From positions 8,241,301 through 8,305,300 of the forward strand of contig NW_027184085.1 in the NCBI RefSeq assembly GCF_041296385.1: DNA of 64,000 bases, written 5' to 3'. A model generated the notes under the pieces. The model was not told where the DNA came from. It worked only from the letters and a program-made list of their open reading frames with translations, and made no database searches. Position 1 is the stretch's first letter. Every line of letters starts with the position of its first letter. Shown one piece after another: positions 1 through 14,000 of the stretch. The stretch is from Aphelocoma coerulescens (lineage: Eukaryota > Chordata > Aves > Passeriformes > Corvidae). The position numbers and the translations under genes are program-made.

Positions 1-1230
1 CACCCCAAATAGGCAGGGGTAAAACCAGAGGAATCAGCAGGGGAAAGAAGGGGGGAAACAAGAGGGGCTGTCTGAGGAAAAACTGGGAAACAGGGGCCCC
101 TGTGGCCAGAGTCACTGTGGTACTGTTTGTGCAGCAGAACTAGGGGAGACAGAAGCCCAGGACCACATGTGGTGGCACCCAGACCCTCTGCTCTTTGCTG
201 GGAAGTGCAAGTCATGACAGACTGTTTTTGCTCTGAGTCTTCCCTCAGCAGGAGGGGTGGGGAGGATCAACAGGGAAAGGTGCTTCCACTTTGGGTGATA
301 GAGGTCAGGTAATGTCTCTTTTGCTGTCCCTCAGGGCCCAAACTTGCTCTTTCCACCATTACAGCTTGTATTTGGGGCAGTCCAGGACAGAACCCACCCT
401 TGCACAGGTGCTAGGAACAGACAGTCCTCCCCACACCTGAGCTCTGCCCTGGGAGAGGCAGGAAGGGCAGGTCTGTTCTCACACACTTCACACAGCAACG
501 TCTCACCACACTGCAGGTACCCTCCTCCATCAGCACAAAGGGCTTCTGCCTGGGGTAGCAGGGAAGAACAGCTCCTGGCCAAGCTCCTTGCTCCAGGATC
601 TACTTCATGATTCCAGAGAGTAATGTTTGGCATCAGCATGCCTTCACATTCTGTTTATTTACCAGGAAGCTGCTTTGATGACTTTAAAGGACTGTGTGAC
701 AGCCACTTTTCCACACAGATGTGGACATGGGGAATGTAAGTGCCAACCTGTCTGGCCTTAACCCTTGTGCCATGGGGACTTGACCACTGTCTCAGTCATC
801 CTGACCCTCCATGCCTTACTGTCAACTGGGCCACACCTCCTTAGCCTTGTGTCCTGTCATGTCTGGTCCCAGCCCAGGACCTGTTTCATGTACGTCTGAC
901 ACCAGCTGGGAAGCCAGACTGTGTCCAGAGGCAAAAATGTGGTCAAGATTTCATGTTTACAAGATTTCATGGCTGCAAAGACCACCTCACTGTTTATGAG
1001 GCAGAAGCAGTCTGCTGGCAGTAGGAAACATGTAAACAAGTTTGTCTGAAAGTGTTTTGGTGTTATTTGCACAGATTTCCTGGATATTTTGCATTTGAGT
1101 CTGATCCATAGAAAGAATCACACAAAATGTGCTTACACACCCAAAGGAGTGCAGTGAAGGAGCAGTATCTCTATGGCTCAGGTACTTTTACCTGCCTGAA
1201 TAATAAATACATCCTTCTCTCTACAGCTCT
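1..1230. other. Intergenic; no gene seen
   Basis: Short overlapping open frames (up to about 100 codons) on both strands lack homology or splice structure. No repeat recognised. Confidence 0.5.
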
Positions 1231-1400
1231 AGAATCATAGAAATATTTAGGTTGGAAAAGACCTCTAAGATCATCGTGTCCAACTGTTAACCCAGCATTG
1301 CCATGCTCAGCACTAAACCATGTCTGCAAGTGCCACATCTATATATTTTTTTGAACAGTTCCAGAGATGGTGACTTCACCCCTTCCCCTTGAAGTGCTGC
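1231..1400 (-). repeat. CR1 LINE, 3' end fragment
   Basis: AGAATCATAG, then GGTTGGAAAAGACCTC and AAGATCATCGTGTCCAAC, is the reverse complement of the CR1 3' terminus. It is followed by the CR1 consensus segments 'aaaccatgtc' and 'gatggtgact'. 5'-truncated, as nearly all CR1 copies are. Confidence 0.85.
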
Positions 1401-1579
1401 TGCATGATTCCATGATTCCCACTAAGGGTGGCCTCCAGCGTCCAGGTAAATGCCAGTTCAGATTTCAATGAACCCTGCTCAGGTCAGTTGGGGGAATTTG
1501 TAAGCGCAAAAAGTACCATGTCTATCTCCAGCTGAAACATAGATTTAGAAGAAACATAAAGATTTTAGTTATAGGCTAG

Positions 1580-2250
1580 CTGTGTTGAGATTAGTGGGAA
1601 TAGGAAAGAATTTGGGCCCAGTGAGAGTTAATTAAAATAGTTAGGAGAGCTGGACTTGAAATGGGTTTTAAGATGTTAGTAACTGATTACCAAATAACTG
1701 ATGATCTGTCATTTGCATGTTTGCTTAGCTGTGCTTAGAACAAGGACTAGAAACATTGATAAGTTGGTGTAGGGAACAAGGACAATTACCAATTTCCTCC
1801 CTTTGTGGGAACCCGTCCAAAAGTCATGCAAGAAGAAACTTACAGGTCACTAAAGTAATTAGGATTGTTAAAGTTCAGAGAAGCAAAAAGGTCAAAATGA
1901 GGAAGGTGAGTTACTTCATCTTTCTTGGGACCACTGACCCAATTCAAGACCACTGACTCCATTCAGGACACACACTAAGCATGCTTAATGGCATTTAAGC
2001 TCATTTCCATACGAAGCGGAGAATGGGAGGTGTTAAGGTTATGAATATACATTGGTATTTTGGATATTCATAATTTTTGTAAATACAAAGTGTTGTGTTT
2101 GCTTGTATCAGGGCCCTGTGTCTTAGGGAGCTATCCCACGCAGTGCCTGGCACTAAATAAAACATGCACTTTCTAACTCTAAACTGTTAGAGAGTTTTTG
2201 TCCATCTCAGTTGGATATCGATATTAGATCGATAGTCATATTTTGATAAA
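1580..2250 (+). mobile_element. Solo-LTR-like element of an endogenous retrovirus
   Basis: The right part looks like an LTR promoter, R and U5: a TATA-like run near 2042, then GCACTAAATAAAACATGC with a poly(A) signal near 2155 and a short inverted repeat (CTAACTC...GTTAGAG) after it. This is the arrangement of avian retroviral LTRs. No internal retroviral genes flank it. Both ends are approximate and no target-site duplication was found by eye. Confidence 0.5.
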
Positions 2251-5200
2251 TCACAGCCTCAAGCCTTGCACAGCTGATGAGCAGTGCCACTCACCTTGCT
2301 TTGAGTTTGCACTAGCTTCTGTCTATGATTAGGAAAGGAAAATCAACCCCTCATGTCGTGTGGGATTGTCCAGGAAATTAATCCATGCTGGGGTCCCGCA
2401 GAACTCTCTCTTAGTCTTGCCACCAAGTCCCCATGCTTTAATCCTTGGAACACTTGGAGACTTGGATGTGCCAGGACCTTCTCTATCTGTCCACCAGTTG
2501 AATGACGTATAGACAGTACTCACAAGCTGAGCGAACCCCATGTTTTCCAACTTCAGTCCCATTTTGTCACAGTGAAAGTCACATCCTCTACTTCCTATTC
2601 ACCAGCAATTCATCAAAATAAGTATCACAGCTGTGCATATTTTCAGGCCATTTCTGAGTGTCATGAGATGTTCATGAAATTAATCTGGTTGGGATGAAAT
2701 AATTCATTAGAGGGTTGACCAGAAGACTCCCGGACAGGCCCATGACCTTCTCAGGTGGTGATGACTGAACAGGAGAGGTCAGTACTTTCCCCTGGCTGGC
2801 CAAGGGAGAACCACAGTACAGAGGGTACTGGAGAGAGATTTGGACACCCGCTCCTGAACCCAGTCTGTGTCCTTCAGACAAACCTCTTGATGACCAGGAG
2901 AGGAGAGCATTCTGGAGAGTTCCTCTTGCCTGTTGGGCATGCTCTTGTGCCTCCTCAAGCTGTCTTCAGGAGGTCTTCAGGGAGGTTTGCTCGTTTTGTC
3001 AATCCTGGTGTTGTCAAACTCTGTCATCAACCACTACTCATTGTAATGAACTCTCCCCTCCTGTTGCTGAGCAAACCACAGAGAGCCAAGGATTAGTTCA
3101 AATGAGGTCACCTACACTCATAAAGTTTGAGGCCAGCACCTCCAAACCTGACTTGTTCTTCCCAAGTCAGAAAACACCACTACCATTCACTGCTGCTCCC
3201 ACCTGGAGTGAGCAATGTGCAGCAAGGAAAGGAGCCTTCCTTTCCCCTCTCTGAGCCATCATTCTTTAAAAAAAAATCAGTTCTTGGATAAGCCTGGACT
3301 ATGGTAGGCTCCCTCTGAATCCTGAGCTGCTACAAGCTGCCACCACATTCCCATAGAGCAGCAAATCAGCTCCACTCCCTGTTCACAAAGATCGTGGTAG
3401 CAGGAGACCAAACTGTCTAAAAGAGCCTGTGGCTTCAGGAACAAGTCAGGATCAAGGCTGCCCTTGGTGTTTCCTTCCTGAGCACTAATGAACTCTATCC
3501 TCCTCTGTAGGAGGAGGAGTCTGTGTGGGGGCAGCCACACTCTGTGGTGCAAAATTTCCCCACAACTAAAAGCCATCAGAAGTCTCCCTGCTTCTTGATG
3601 GACCTCCACGAGCTGAAAAAAAGAGCTCTACGTGTGTGTCTGCACGTGTGCCTCTGTGAAAAAGCAAGGGAGAGACTGACTTGCTGCAATGAGCATTTCA
3701 AACAAAACAATATAATTACACATACTTTTCTCCCATGAGCAGGATGGGAACTAAACATGTAACATCTGTTGCTTAATGCATTCCTAGATAGCACACAGAT
3801 ATTATGTTGATAAGCACCACTTAAGAACCGAGATAGCAAAGAACAGAAAGTAATGATTGTAGTTACATAAAGAATAGGTCAGATCTTAGTGCGACTTTAA
3901 AGCAACCTGGTTTCCACCCCTCCATTTATCATAATGAGAGTAATGCATGTAGCAGTGAAGAATTTTAATAGCATTTGAGAGGCAATAATAGCTTCAGAAA
4001 GATTACTTTCATTACATGGCTGTACAGCTGTCCCTGCAGAGGGCCACATCACACACCATTTAAATCCTGAATTGAAAAAATATCCTTTGAAAATGAAATG
4101 CCTGCATGGATGATCTTGTGCTTCTTGAGGATCTAGACAAGATCAAAATTCACACCTGTTTCAGATCTCTGGCCTTCACCACAGCACAGCTTATACGTGA
4201 AAGGCATGACCAAAACTAAGAGGTACCCACCCCATGCTTCCCACAGGTTGGCCTCTTCCACTGAACCATGACAGTGCCTCCCATGCTGGGCTCGTCCCTT
4301 ATTCCCAGCTCCAAGAGGTGGCAGCAGCAGCCCTGCCTTCGGGAAGCCACTCCGTGAGGGACTGACATCGTCCCCCGCCCTTGGAACGGGAGAAGGACTG
4401 ACACCCTGGGGAAAAGCAAGTGCCCACCCACCCACTCAGACAACCTCAGCATCTCTAAGCTGACCACCAGCTGCAGTAGGCCGAGCTCTGTAGACAACCA
4501 TAACATAAGGCACAGGACAGTGTATTAAGAAAGCATAACAATTTTTTTGCATCTCGCTAATTTTTTCATGTTAAAGAAGAGGGGGAAAACTTCTTCTGGG
4601 ATTGAAAGGAGCCCTGAGTTTCTCCTTGTCATTCCCAAGGGAAGCTCGACTGCTTTGCCCATTGCAAAAACCTTTGCAGAAATATCACCTGCATTGACTG
4701 TCTCCAGCCACCTCAGAGACTAAAGGTTGAAACCAAAGTCACACATGTCAGTAAAAGAACAAAGAAAAGAGGAACAAATATGGTCCTTCTCTCAGATATA
4801 GTACAACCTCAACAGAACTAACATACAATGGGAAAAAGAACGAAGAGAGCCAGGAGCAGACAAAAGCTCCTTGCATCCGGGGACAAAAAAAAAATTGCAC
4901 CAGTTCTCATCCCACTGCAGAGGTAAGACTTTTAACTGAGTTCATCAACAATGGTGTGTCACTAAGCAGGGTCCTGTCACCCCTGCACATGATGGCTTCT
5001 TGTGTTTGGGGGTTTCCTCCTGCACCCACAGGATGCAAAAATATCTGGAGTCTGTATCTATCAAAGCACTGATATAGCCCAGTAAATATAATTCTTGAAA
5101 TTGTTGGTGAAAGACACAAGCTTTGGCATCTTAGGATGTCTCCAGGCTTATCTTGACCTGTGCTGGTGTTAGTTTACATTTACAATTGCCAGTGGTCAAA

Positions 5201-8200
5201 TAACTTCAGTATAACCTGTTCTGGCTTTATCTCTGTATTACCATATAGGGTAAAATGGCAAGCATAGGTAGTCACTGCATAACAAGAAATAGCCCTTTAT
5301 GTTAATTGAGGCTGGGCAAAGCTGCTGTGCAACTTTTAAACTTTACCTGGAAACTGCTAAGAAGGAGAGAGATTGTAATGAGAAAAAAATATTAAAATAG
5401 CCCCAAGCAGACTGCAGGCCTGAGGAGGAAGAGACCACTACCACAAATTTTGTGCTTCTCCTGGTGACAACTCAGGACACTGATGACTCACAGAGACAAG
5501 CCACCACCTCTCTGCTTGAGGAGGCAAGGTTCAGGGACATCAGAAGGTGAGGATAGCACTGGAGAGGTGGATTAGGTATTGCAATTTTTCTTTGTACAGT
5601 TCTAAGAGCATTATTACTAATAAGGATTTTTCTGTATTAATCTGGATTGTAAGTGTTAGTATCATTGCAACTGGACTATTAATAAACTTATTATGTCCTG
5701 ATTAAGTTAAGATTTTAATAAAACTTTTGGCTCTGTATGAATATGATGTATTCATCTTGGACATAACAATATTTTAAGCATAGCATGACAGAAGCAGTCA
5801 GAAATCCAAGACTCACTGCCAGGCACTAGCAGAGCAGAGCCTCTCCAGACAGTGACTTCAAAGACATGAGTGAACCCTGCACAAACCTTTTCCCTCAAAA
5901 CCTACCCTGCCTGGTTTAACTGTTTGAGGATGGCCAGGACAACTGTTGCTCTCACAACAAGAGTTGAAGCTATTTGAGGTGCTTCTGCTGGGAATTTTCA
6001 AACAAATTTTTTAAACAAGTATCAAGTATCACCTACCCCTGGCTTGTGCCTACATGGTAGGCTACCCCCATCTCTTGTTCTTCTGAACTGTCAGTTCAGC
6101 CCTTCATTTATCCAAACTGATCTTTCCCACAAACTTGCATCTCTCAAAGATCTGTGAGCTGAAATTACAAATGAGAGTGGGATCACTTATACCCAAGGCA
6201 GTTCAGAGGCTGAATGTCTTTGACCCACCTACAATTGGTTTGGGTTTAGAGTCCTCCCGTGAGAAAGTAATTCTGACCGGAGAACTCCATCTGAGGCTAG
6301 AAACACATTTCCAACAAGAGCCACATCTTGGAAATGAAGAGAGAAACATGCTTCTCACTGCCATCTTCATTATGTTATCCTCTAATGTTTTCTGACCAAT
6401 CTCTGCTCCAACTTTGCAACCTCCCTGTCTGTGCAAGGGGCAGATTGAGAATCACTGAAAGCAGCTGAAAAGTCCCAAAACTGTCATAGAAATTCTCATC
6501 TCACTGCACCACACAGCCATAGGCAGAGACCACAGTGACATACCACCTATGCAAGAAGCCCAGCTAATAAGGAGTAATAGAGACCAAGAGAAGCCTGAAC
6601 TGATGCTTGTTAGAAGCTGCAGAGGCTTGAATGGATATGGATTTTATTGTCAAGCTGACCCAGAAAAGCTACTTAGTTTAAATTTTCCTATGCCAAACTT
6701 CAGCTGAAATAAATTTTTACCTAAGGAAAGTGTTCATTCTGAGAGCATTTCACTTAAAGATAGGAAAGTGTAGTGTGGGAATATGAAGCTTTTCAACTAC
6801 TCAGGCTTTAAATAAAGAATAATGTCAGCCTTCTTCTCCACTTTTCATGAGCTGGCTCCTCACTATTTGGACAGTAGAGTGTTCTTCACTGAGATAAGCT
6901 CACAACAGCCAACCGAGTGTTTTCTCATAAGACATTATCTAGAATGAAAAGTGTCGCCTGGGATGGAGTTTATTATTTCAGATTTTTGGGGGGTTTCTTC
7001 TCATGACTTACAGTCACCTCTACCATCTGTAACAGTCTCCAAAGTCTGTCCTGATTTCCCAGGAACAAAGACAAAACAATTCCAGCCTCTCTTTTCTAAA
7101 AGGGGCTGAGGGGAATGGGAATATGGGGAACGAAAAGTTGGAGAGCTAGCTTTGTTAGAGGCTAGCCACAGTCAGACTGCAAGGAAATTGACTACTTTTC
7201 CATGTAGCAACCATATTAGTCAAGACGCAAAGACTCACAGGTTTCTACCTATTTTCACACATCAAATGTAAAACCTAAACTTTTAAAAAACCAAACTTGT
7301 AATAAAACTGAAACTTGGCCAAAAAATACTCTGCCCCCAACAGATGAATCAGGCTTTGACAGATTCCAAGGTCTTTCCCAGTCACAATAGTACATTGCAA
7401 CATGAGAAAATCATTTGCAGGTTTTCTGGAAATACCTCCTCATCCTTACCACATATCCTAGCAAGAAGTCCCAGACGAAGAGACTCTTTCAGTCAGCAGC
7501 TGTGTCCAAACCTGTGTTATTTGATTAAGCTGAGGGCTGTGCAAAGCAGCCAGCAACACAAGACTCTTTGCAGGAAGAGATGACTCACATGCTTTACTGG
7601 CTACAACAGAGAGAACTGTATGTCCCCTTCCCACTGGATGTACTGTCCTCTCGCCTTTACATCCTGCTCACGACTCCCACCAGTCTAATCCACAGCGACC
7701 AAGAGACCTGAGGATTGCAAGGAAGATTCACTTGTTGTGCAGGGAATACAGCCACATGCCTTCTGCTGGAACACTGCACCTCAGAGGGAAGTAAGTGGAA
7801 CCTCCCAAGGGTGTGCAGCAGCATCTGGGCAAACACAAATGAAGCAAATAAAGGAAAATAATTTTGCTGCTGCCCAGTATCCAGAGCTGGAGCAGATTTC
7901 TCAAACACATCAATTGCCATTCAGGCACAAAAGAAGCAGACAGATATTCAAAGTAGCTCTGCATCCAATGCCAAGAAGGGTCACAAGGCTGGCCTTTCAA
8001 AAGGTGTCCACTGTCCTCTTTAATGCTCAGCTCTCAGTTTGCAGCGCATGTGGGTAAGCAGTGATTCCAATGGGAGTCAGAGACAACAGCAAAAGGAAGT
8101 GGGGCATCACTATGGAGGGGACATTTACCGCCCTTCTGTGGAAGCCAGCTTCCTCCCCTGCCCCTACTCTTCTTGTAAATCCATTACAGGTCCTGCCAAG

Positions 8201-10984
8201 CAGCAGCTTCTCCACTTTCATGTCTTTTCCCTCTGGCCTGTAACAGCTCTTGGCATGGCACTGCCTGTGCCAAACGCAGCATCCAAGAATCCAGTGCTGA
8301 TGTAGCTGCTAAAGACATGAGAATTATGTTTGGAAATGATGAAGAAGAGAAAATTATTCCTGTGGGGAAAAGACACTGTTAAAAATAAGTTGTTCTATGA
8401 CCAACGGAGTTAATAAGGTGACCTTTCCTCCAGTTCTCTTTCCAATCTCCTCCACCCTGATACTGCAGCTGCTTCCAGAATCTGCTACCAGTTTGGCTGG
8501 AGATTTGGGTCCTGCGCTATGGCTGGCTTGGAGCAGTATCTGAATTGCTTCATTACCCAGGACATAAGTGCTCCTTGGTCAGCAGCATGTATATTGTGCA
8601 GAACTCTGCCTCTGGCTCGTGTGGAATGAGCAGGGAGCAGCAGTAACACGGATCTTTCTGCTCTATCCAGCTGCCAGTTTTCACAAAACTGTAAGCAAAT
8701 TAAAATCTTGGGCACCTCTTACTAGATGAAAAATATGGTAGAAATCATACTTTTGGGGACATAGTGGGAAAAAAGGAAACAAATAGAGTAAAAAAAAGTA
8801 CATGCAACACCTTGTTTCCCTAGGTAATTAGGTTTGAAAATACTACAAATGACACTACTGTGAACTTTACACACCAATTTAGTACAGGATAACCTGCAGT
8901 ATCAATTAGGGATACAGTGGAAGTGTGAGGTCATGCTTGCTGCAACCTGTAAAAGATCTTCTGATCTCATTAAAGTCACTTTCAAGCTAATTTTGAGCAA
9001 TTGTCAGAAAGGCCAGAGAGGGAAAGGGAAAAAGAAAAAAGAAATGCAGTAATAGAACCTAGGCTGAAAGACCACCTCTAACTGTTAAACTGTGCCTGCT
9101 CCTAAAAAGGAAAGGGACACTGCCAGGAGAAATTAAAGTCCCCTCGCTCATGAGTGACTCAGTGGGCACTGGGCTGGGTAATTTATCTGCAGGAGGGGCC
9201 AAGAGATTGCATCCCCACCAGAGGTGTTGTGTGACCCCATCAAAAGGCCACCCTGTTTCCCGGGAATTCTGGTTTTCCTGGCCAACAATTTTCTGGAGAA
9301 GCTCCAGAGAAAAACAGTTGCAACTTGCAGCACTGCAAAAGAGTGCAATATCTGCCGATTTCTGAGGTTCCTCCATCTCTTTTTTTCTGGGATACTATGG
9401 TTTTTCCTGAAACTGTGGGACCTTTATCTTTGAAAAGCAGCTCTGAAGTGCTGGAAGAGGAGATAGCCAAAATCATGTTAGAAAGCCCCACCCTCTGCAT
9501 CTGCTGCAGTTACCAGTTTTTGCCATGTCTTTTGCTGTGTTGATCCACAGCACAATCAGGAAAAGCAGAATAAGAATAGGGAAGAAACCTTTAGCACTCT
9601 TAGCACGTAGCATCAAGCATGTGCCAAGTCCACATCAGAAAATATTCTCCCTGACAGGCTGATTTTTTTGTTTCAAATTTTGAGGGTTTTTTCAGATTTT
9701 ATCATGTATTTGCCCCGCTAGTGATTTTTTTCCAGTTATTTCACTCATTTTCACTTCTGTCACAGCCTGTCTACGTAACAGCTAAGAGATGAATAGCCCA
9801 GTTTAAAGCATCAAAGTTCAATTTATATTTTTGAATTTTCTCATGTTTTGATGAAGAAATTGAGCTGTTATTGAAACCCAAAAGCCAAAAATGCAGAGGA
9901 AAAAGGTGACTCTGGTGCCAGCTTCTGTCTTCCTAAAGAATCCTTCTTGAGAAAGGTGTACTCCTTGTTACAGGATGGGAAACTGAGATATGAACCTTCC
10001 CACGGAGCTGCCAACAGTAAGAAAAGCATCCTTTCAGGAAGAAAAAGAAAATCTCTTTTTGTCTTTGTTGTCTCCCTCTGAGGTTTCCTGCCCGTTATTT
10101 CCCCATGATGAGCTGCCAGCCAGCTCTCATTTTAACCAGAAAACCTAAGCCAGCATAAACGCTTGGATTTAAAACCAGCCTTCCTTGCTCTGACTCTTTT
10201 CTGTGGGTTGTGTCGAGGCATCAGAGAAAAGCTGACCTGGTGTGGGTTTAGAGGTTTTGTGGCAGTGCAGCTCAGCCAGGGAGGGTTTGCTCCTGAGCTG
10301 GGACTTGGGCAGAGGAATTTCTAGATGCAGGGGAAGGAAGAGCCTGTGCCAGAAGTAGCTGCAGGGCTCCAGTACATTGCACAGACCACCAGGCAGACAC
10401 CGTCTTCCTCTAAATATCCAAAAAGGGTGTGTGAGCAGTTCCTCATGTGCTGCAGATGGGCTGCGGAGAGAGGAACTGCCACAACCAGCGCAGATGGAGG
10501 CATGGGAGAGCGTGGATGTGTACAGGGAATGTGCGTCATAGAGTCTAGTAACTTCTGATCCCCCACCAGTCCTTCCCCTTCTCCTGCTCAGGACTGTCCT
10601 AAACAGCTTGAAAGTCTCCCTCTGCACAGTCTGAGGCACCATACTTGCTGTTTAACTAGTCATGAAGCACCAAGATTTCTTCATGGAGAAAGACATATGC
10701 CACATGCACAGCTTGGATTTGGTCCAGACTGTCTGGATTTTCTGCAGGGGCTGAATATCAGCCATGAAAATGCAAACAGGGAGTTTCCACAGCTGCCTGT
10801 CACAGCTTACACCTCAACCTTTCCCACCAGGCAAGGGGAACAGAGTCCACAGGCAGGAGTTTCTGCACAAAAGTGGAAGGAAGAGAAGCTGGAAATGGGG
10901 AATGATACTGGTAAATTACTTGATAACACTTGAATAGTGTTGGTCAGTGACCAGGTCTACTTGTCTACAGTAGAAGTAGACACG
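2251..10984. other. Intergenic; no gene or recognised repeat
   Basis: About 8.7 kb of AT-rich, CpG-poor DNA with many stops. Open frames up to 113 codons overlap each other on opposite strands and show no protein family signature. Confidence 0.5.
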
Positions 10985-11096
10985 GCACTCCACTACATGG
11001 TTTAGTGGGTGTGGTGATGTTCAGTTCAAAGGTTGGACTTGATGGTCTTGAAGGGCTTTTCCAGCCTTAATGAATCTGTCATTTATAATTCTATGG
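10985..11096 (+). repeat. CR1 LINE, 3' end fragment
   Basis: 'catggtttagtgggtgt', 'aaaggttggacttgatg' and 'cttttccagcctta' followed by ATTCTATGG are the last 110 bp of a CR1 copy in plus orientation. Confidence 0.8.
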
Positions 11097-14000
11097 CTTT
11101 TATATTTCCCACAGGTCCTTAGTGTCCTAAGCACCATGTGCATTCAGTCTGGGGCCATTCTTGGCTCATGGTGCTTGTTAGCAGTTTTGGCAGCTTATAG
11201 CAACTCTAGCACGTAAGTGGCATTATGATCATCACTTCCTGTAATCTGAAGGATCTCGTAACACTATAATTAATTTCTTACAGTGCTCCTTTTGCAAACA
11301 ATATGCATTTATGCAAAGAATAACAACTTCATCTCCCCTTTTAGGAAAAAAACAGTTTCCCATGCTCATGTCTGCAAATTTCTTGAGTGAACCATAGAGG
11401 TTTGAGAGCACAAGACAGATAAATGAAGCTACAGCTACAGTCTTAGACCAAGGAGACTGAATCACACTTCTCAAAAATTTCCATCCAGCGAAACTGTGTG
11501 TCAGACCACTGTCACTGTATGCAAGTACTCAGTCATGGACTCTGCAACACAATAAAGAAAAAGAAGGAGGGAATTGAACTAATTAAAACATCTTAAACCC
11601 ATCCTTTTACAGACACATTGTGTGGGAACTTAATCACTTACGAAAAACCTGACGTCTTAAGCATACCTTGAGCCTCTCACTGATCCTGTAGCTCAGCATC
11701 CTGCAACACTACCTGCTACAACACCCATCTCTCCAGAGCTCCTGCACTGAATCCAACTTTCCCATCAGACTTTCTGCACAGGCTGTGACAAGCTACTTCC
11801 CATATTGCATCACCCTCTTTGAATCCAACTGTGAGATGGATCCTCCTCATCTGGGCACTACAAGAGGCTTTGTAGTTTCCTGGAGTTGTAACCTCACAGG
11901 TCCCTTCAGCCTGCACAGAGCCCAATACCTGCAACCAGCTTCTCCTTTGGAAATCATCTGCCAATAGTTTTCAGGTTTTCTCTAGCAGGGCACACCATAC
12001 CAGGAGTTCTTCAGCAGAATCCTGTTTGGAAAGAGTGCTGTGATCTGATATTCCCTACCAGATTCTTCTGAGGATAAAATCTGAATCCATCACTGTGCAA
12101 CACAAGTTTCTGGGCAGGATGCTCAAGATTTTATTCCCTGGACATGAAACCTGACATGAGGTGTGACCATGGGAGGCAGTGAACTGTGGAAAGAAACCTT
12201 CCCTTCCTTCTATCTGTGACATCTGAAAACCAAACAACTGTGCCTGCAGTGGCAGCATCCTAATATCAAGCCACCTGTACATCAGCTCTTGCCCTAGTAA
12301 TTGGTCAGCCTTACAAGTACAGTTGCTTGGAGTGATTTATGAGGTGATTTCAAGTTAGGTTCAGGGGTAAGTTTTGGTTTCATTCACTCATACATAAGAG
12401 GACTCAGTGATCCTAGAGGTCTTTTCCAACCTAAACAATTCTCTGATCCTAAGACAGTCTGCCACAGTTCAGGTATGTATAGGAAGGGAGAGGTGCTTCT
12501 TCCATGTGTCAGCAATAGAGGTGGGTACTAAATGCTGTTCTTCACAATTGCAAACCAGAGAAGGGAAAATACTGTGAAAATTTGGGAACAGCACATTTTC
12601 ATGCAGTAGAGGTGTCCAAGGAGTTAGGAGGTGAGACCACGTAGGCTTTGACACAAGGTTATCATAATCCTGACCTGTGGAGCATTTGGTCTCTGTGCTA
12701 CACAACTTTAAGATAAAATACATTCTCCAGGGAAAATACATCATCATCGGGCTGGGATCCTTCCCACCCAACACTTTGTGTCTGGGGAAGAGATGCCTCT
12801 GCCAGTGGTGCATCTCACAGCGCAAATGGGAATGTACAGTTTAATTAGAAGCTGATCTCCAAGAGCAGTACTGATGCAACCATCCCAGCAATTCAATACA
12901 TGTTCAGGTGCAGACAATTACATTTTGCAGAAGTTCAGATTTGGTCAGATGGCTCAAGACCCAACTATCCTTTCCCAAAAGAGGTGGAAGAAATTATGTC
13001 TCTGGTATGCAGCAGGACACATGTTCCTGTCTGCAATAAAGCCTGCTTGTTCACTCCCCGTTTGTCTTCACTCTGCCTTTGAAGAAGTGTGAGCCCCAAA
13101 ATACCCACTGAACCTGCTAGCCAAGCGTACTGGAAAAACTTCCTTATGGGAAACATAGTCATTATGTTTTTAAAAAAACTTTTTTAAAAAATTTAAAAAA
13201 GGAAACAATTTTGCATTCTTCTGCAGATACAACCCCAGGCCAAGCTCAGGCCAGGCTCTGGTCAGATAAACCAGGTCCTGGTGTCATGAGCTCTGGCTGT
13301 GAAAATGCTGGGGGCAGGAATACTTCCCAAAATGTGAGAAAATAAGAGAAAAACCATTCCCAGCCAGGTATGCTGGGAAAAAGGAGCCAAGGGGTTTTAG
13401 TATCTGATAAGAACTGCCTTGCATGCTACATGGCTGCACAGAGATGCAGCCCCTTCTCCCTAACTTCTCCTGCTCTGCTCCTTTCCAGTCCACCCACAGA
13501 GCTCAGGACTGTGTCCACCAAATGACAGCTCAAATCCCTACCTTCTCTCCCTACAGAATCACCAGCCTGTTGAGCAAAACTCCTGCATGTCCATCTCCCT
13601 GTTTCAGATCTCCTACAGGTTTTCTGTCTGCCACCAGGCTTTCTGGCTGGCTCAGCATTTTGGGAAAAAACCAAAACTTCAGAGGAGAGAGAGGGAATGG
13701 CAGGACATGGTCAATTTTCCACTGACTGGGAAACAAAGACAGTGGTCTGAGCCCTCTTGGCTATACAAAGGAGGAGATCAAGGCTGTTGTTGACATGGTG
13801 GGTACTGAGGGTGAGGAAGGCAGCTTTAACCATGCAGAGCCGTGAGTGTCTGTGTCTCTGGTGGCTAAAGTATCTGCAAGATCTAAGGGAGGCTCTGGTA
13901 TTTACATGTCTGCATGTGCACGTCTGTGTGGGAGTAGGGTTTGTATATATTATAAGGAGAAGCTGCAGATGGAAACAACCCAGTTTGGTATCTAAGGCCT

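Noticed and set aside
10169..10642. Open frame of 157 codons on the minus strand
   Set aside because: No homology recognised, no splice or promoter context, and overlapping open frames on both strands of similar length.
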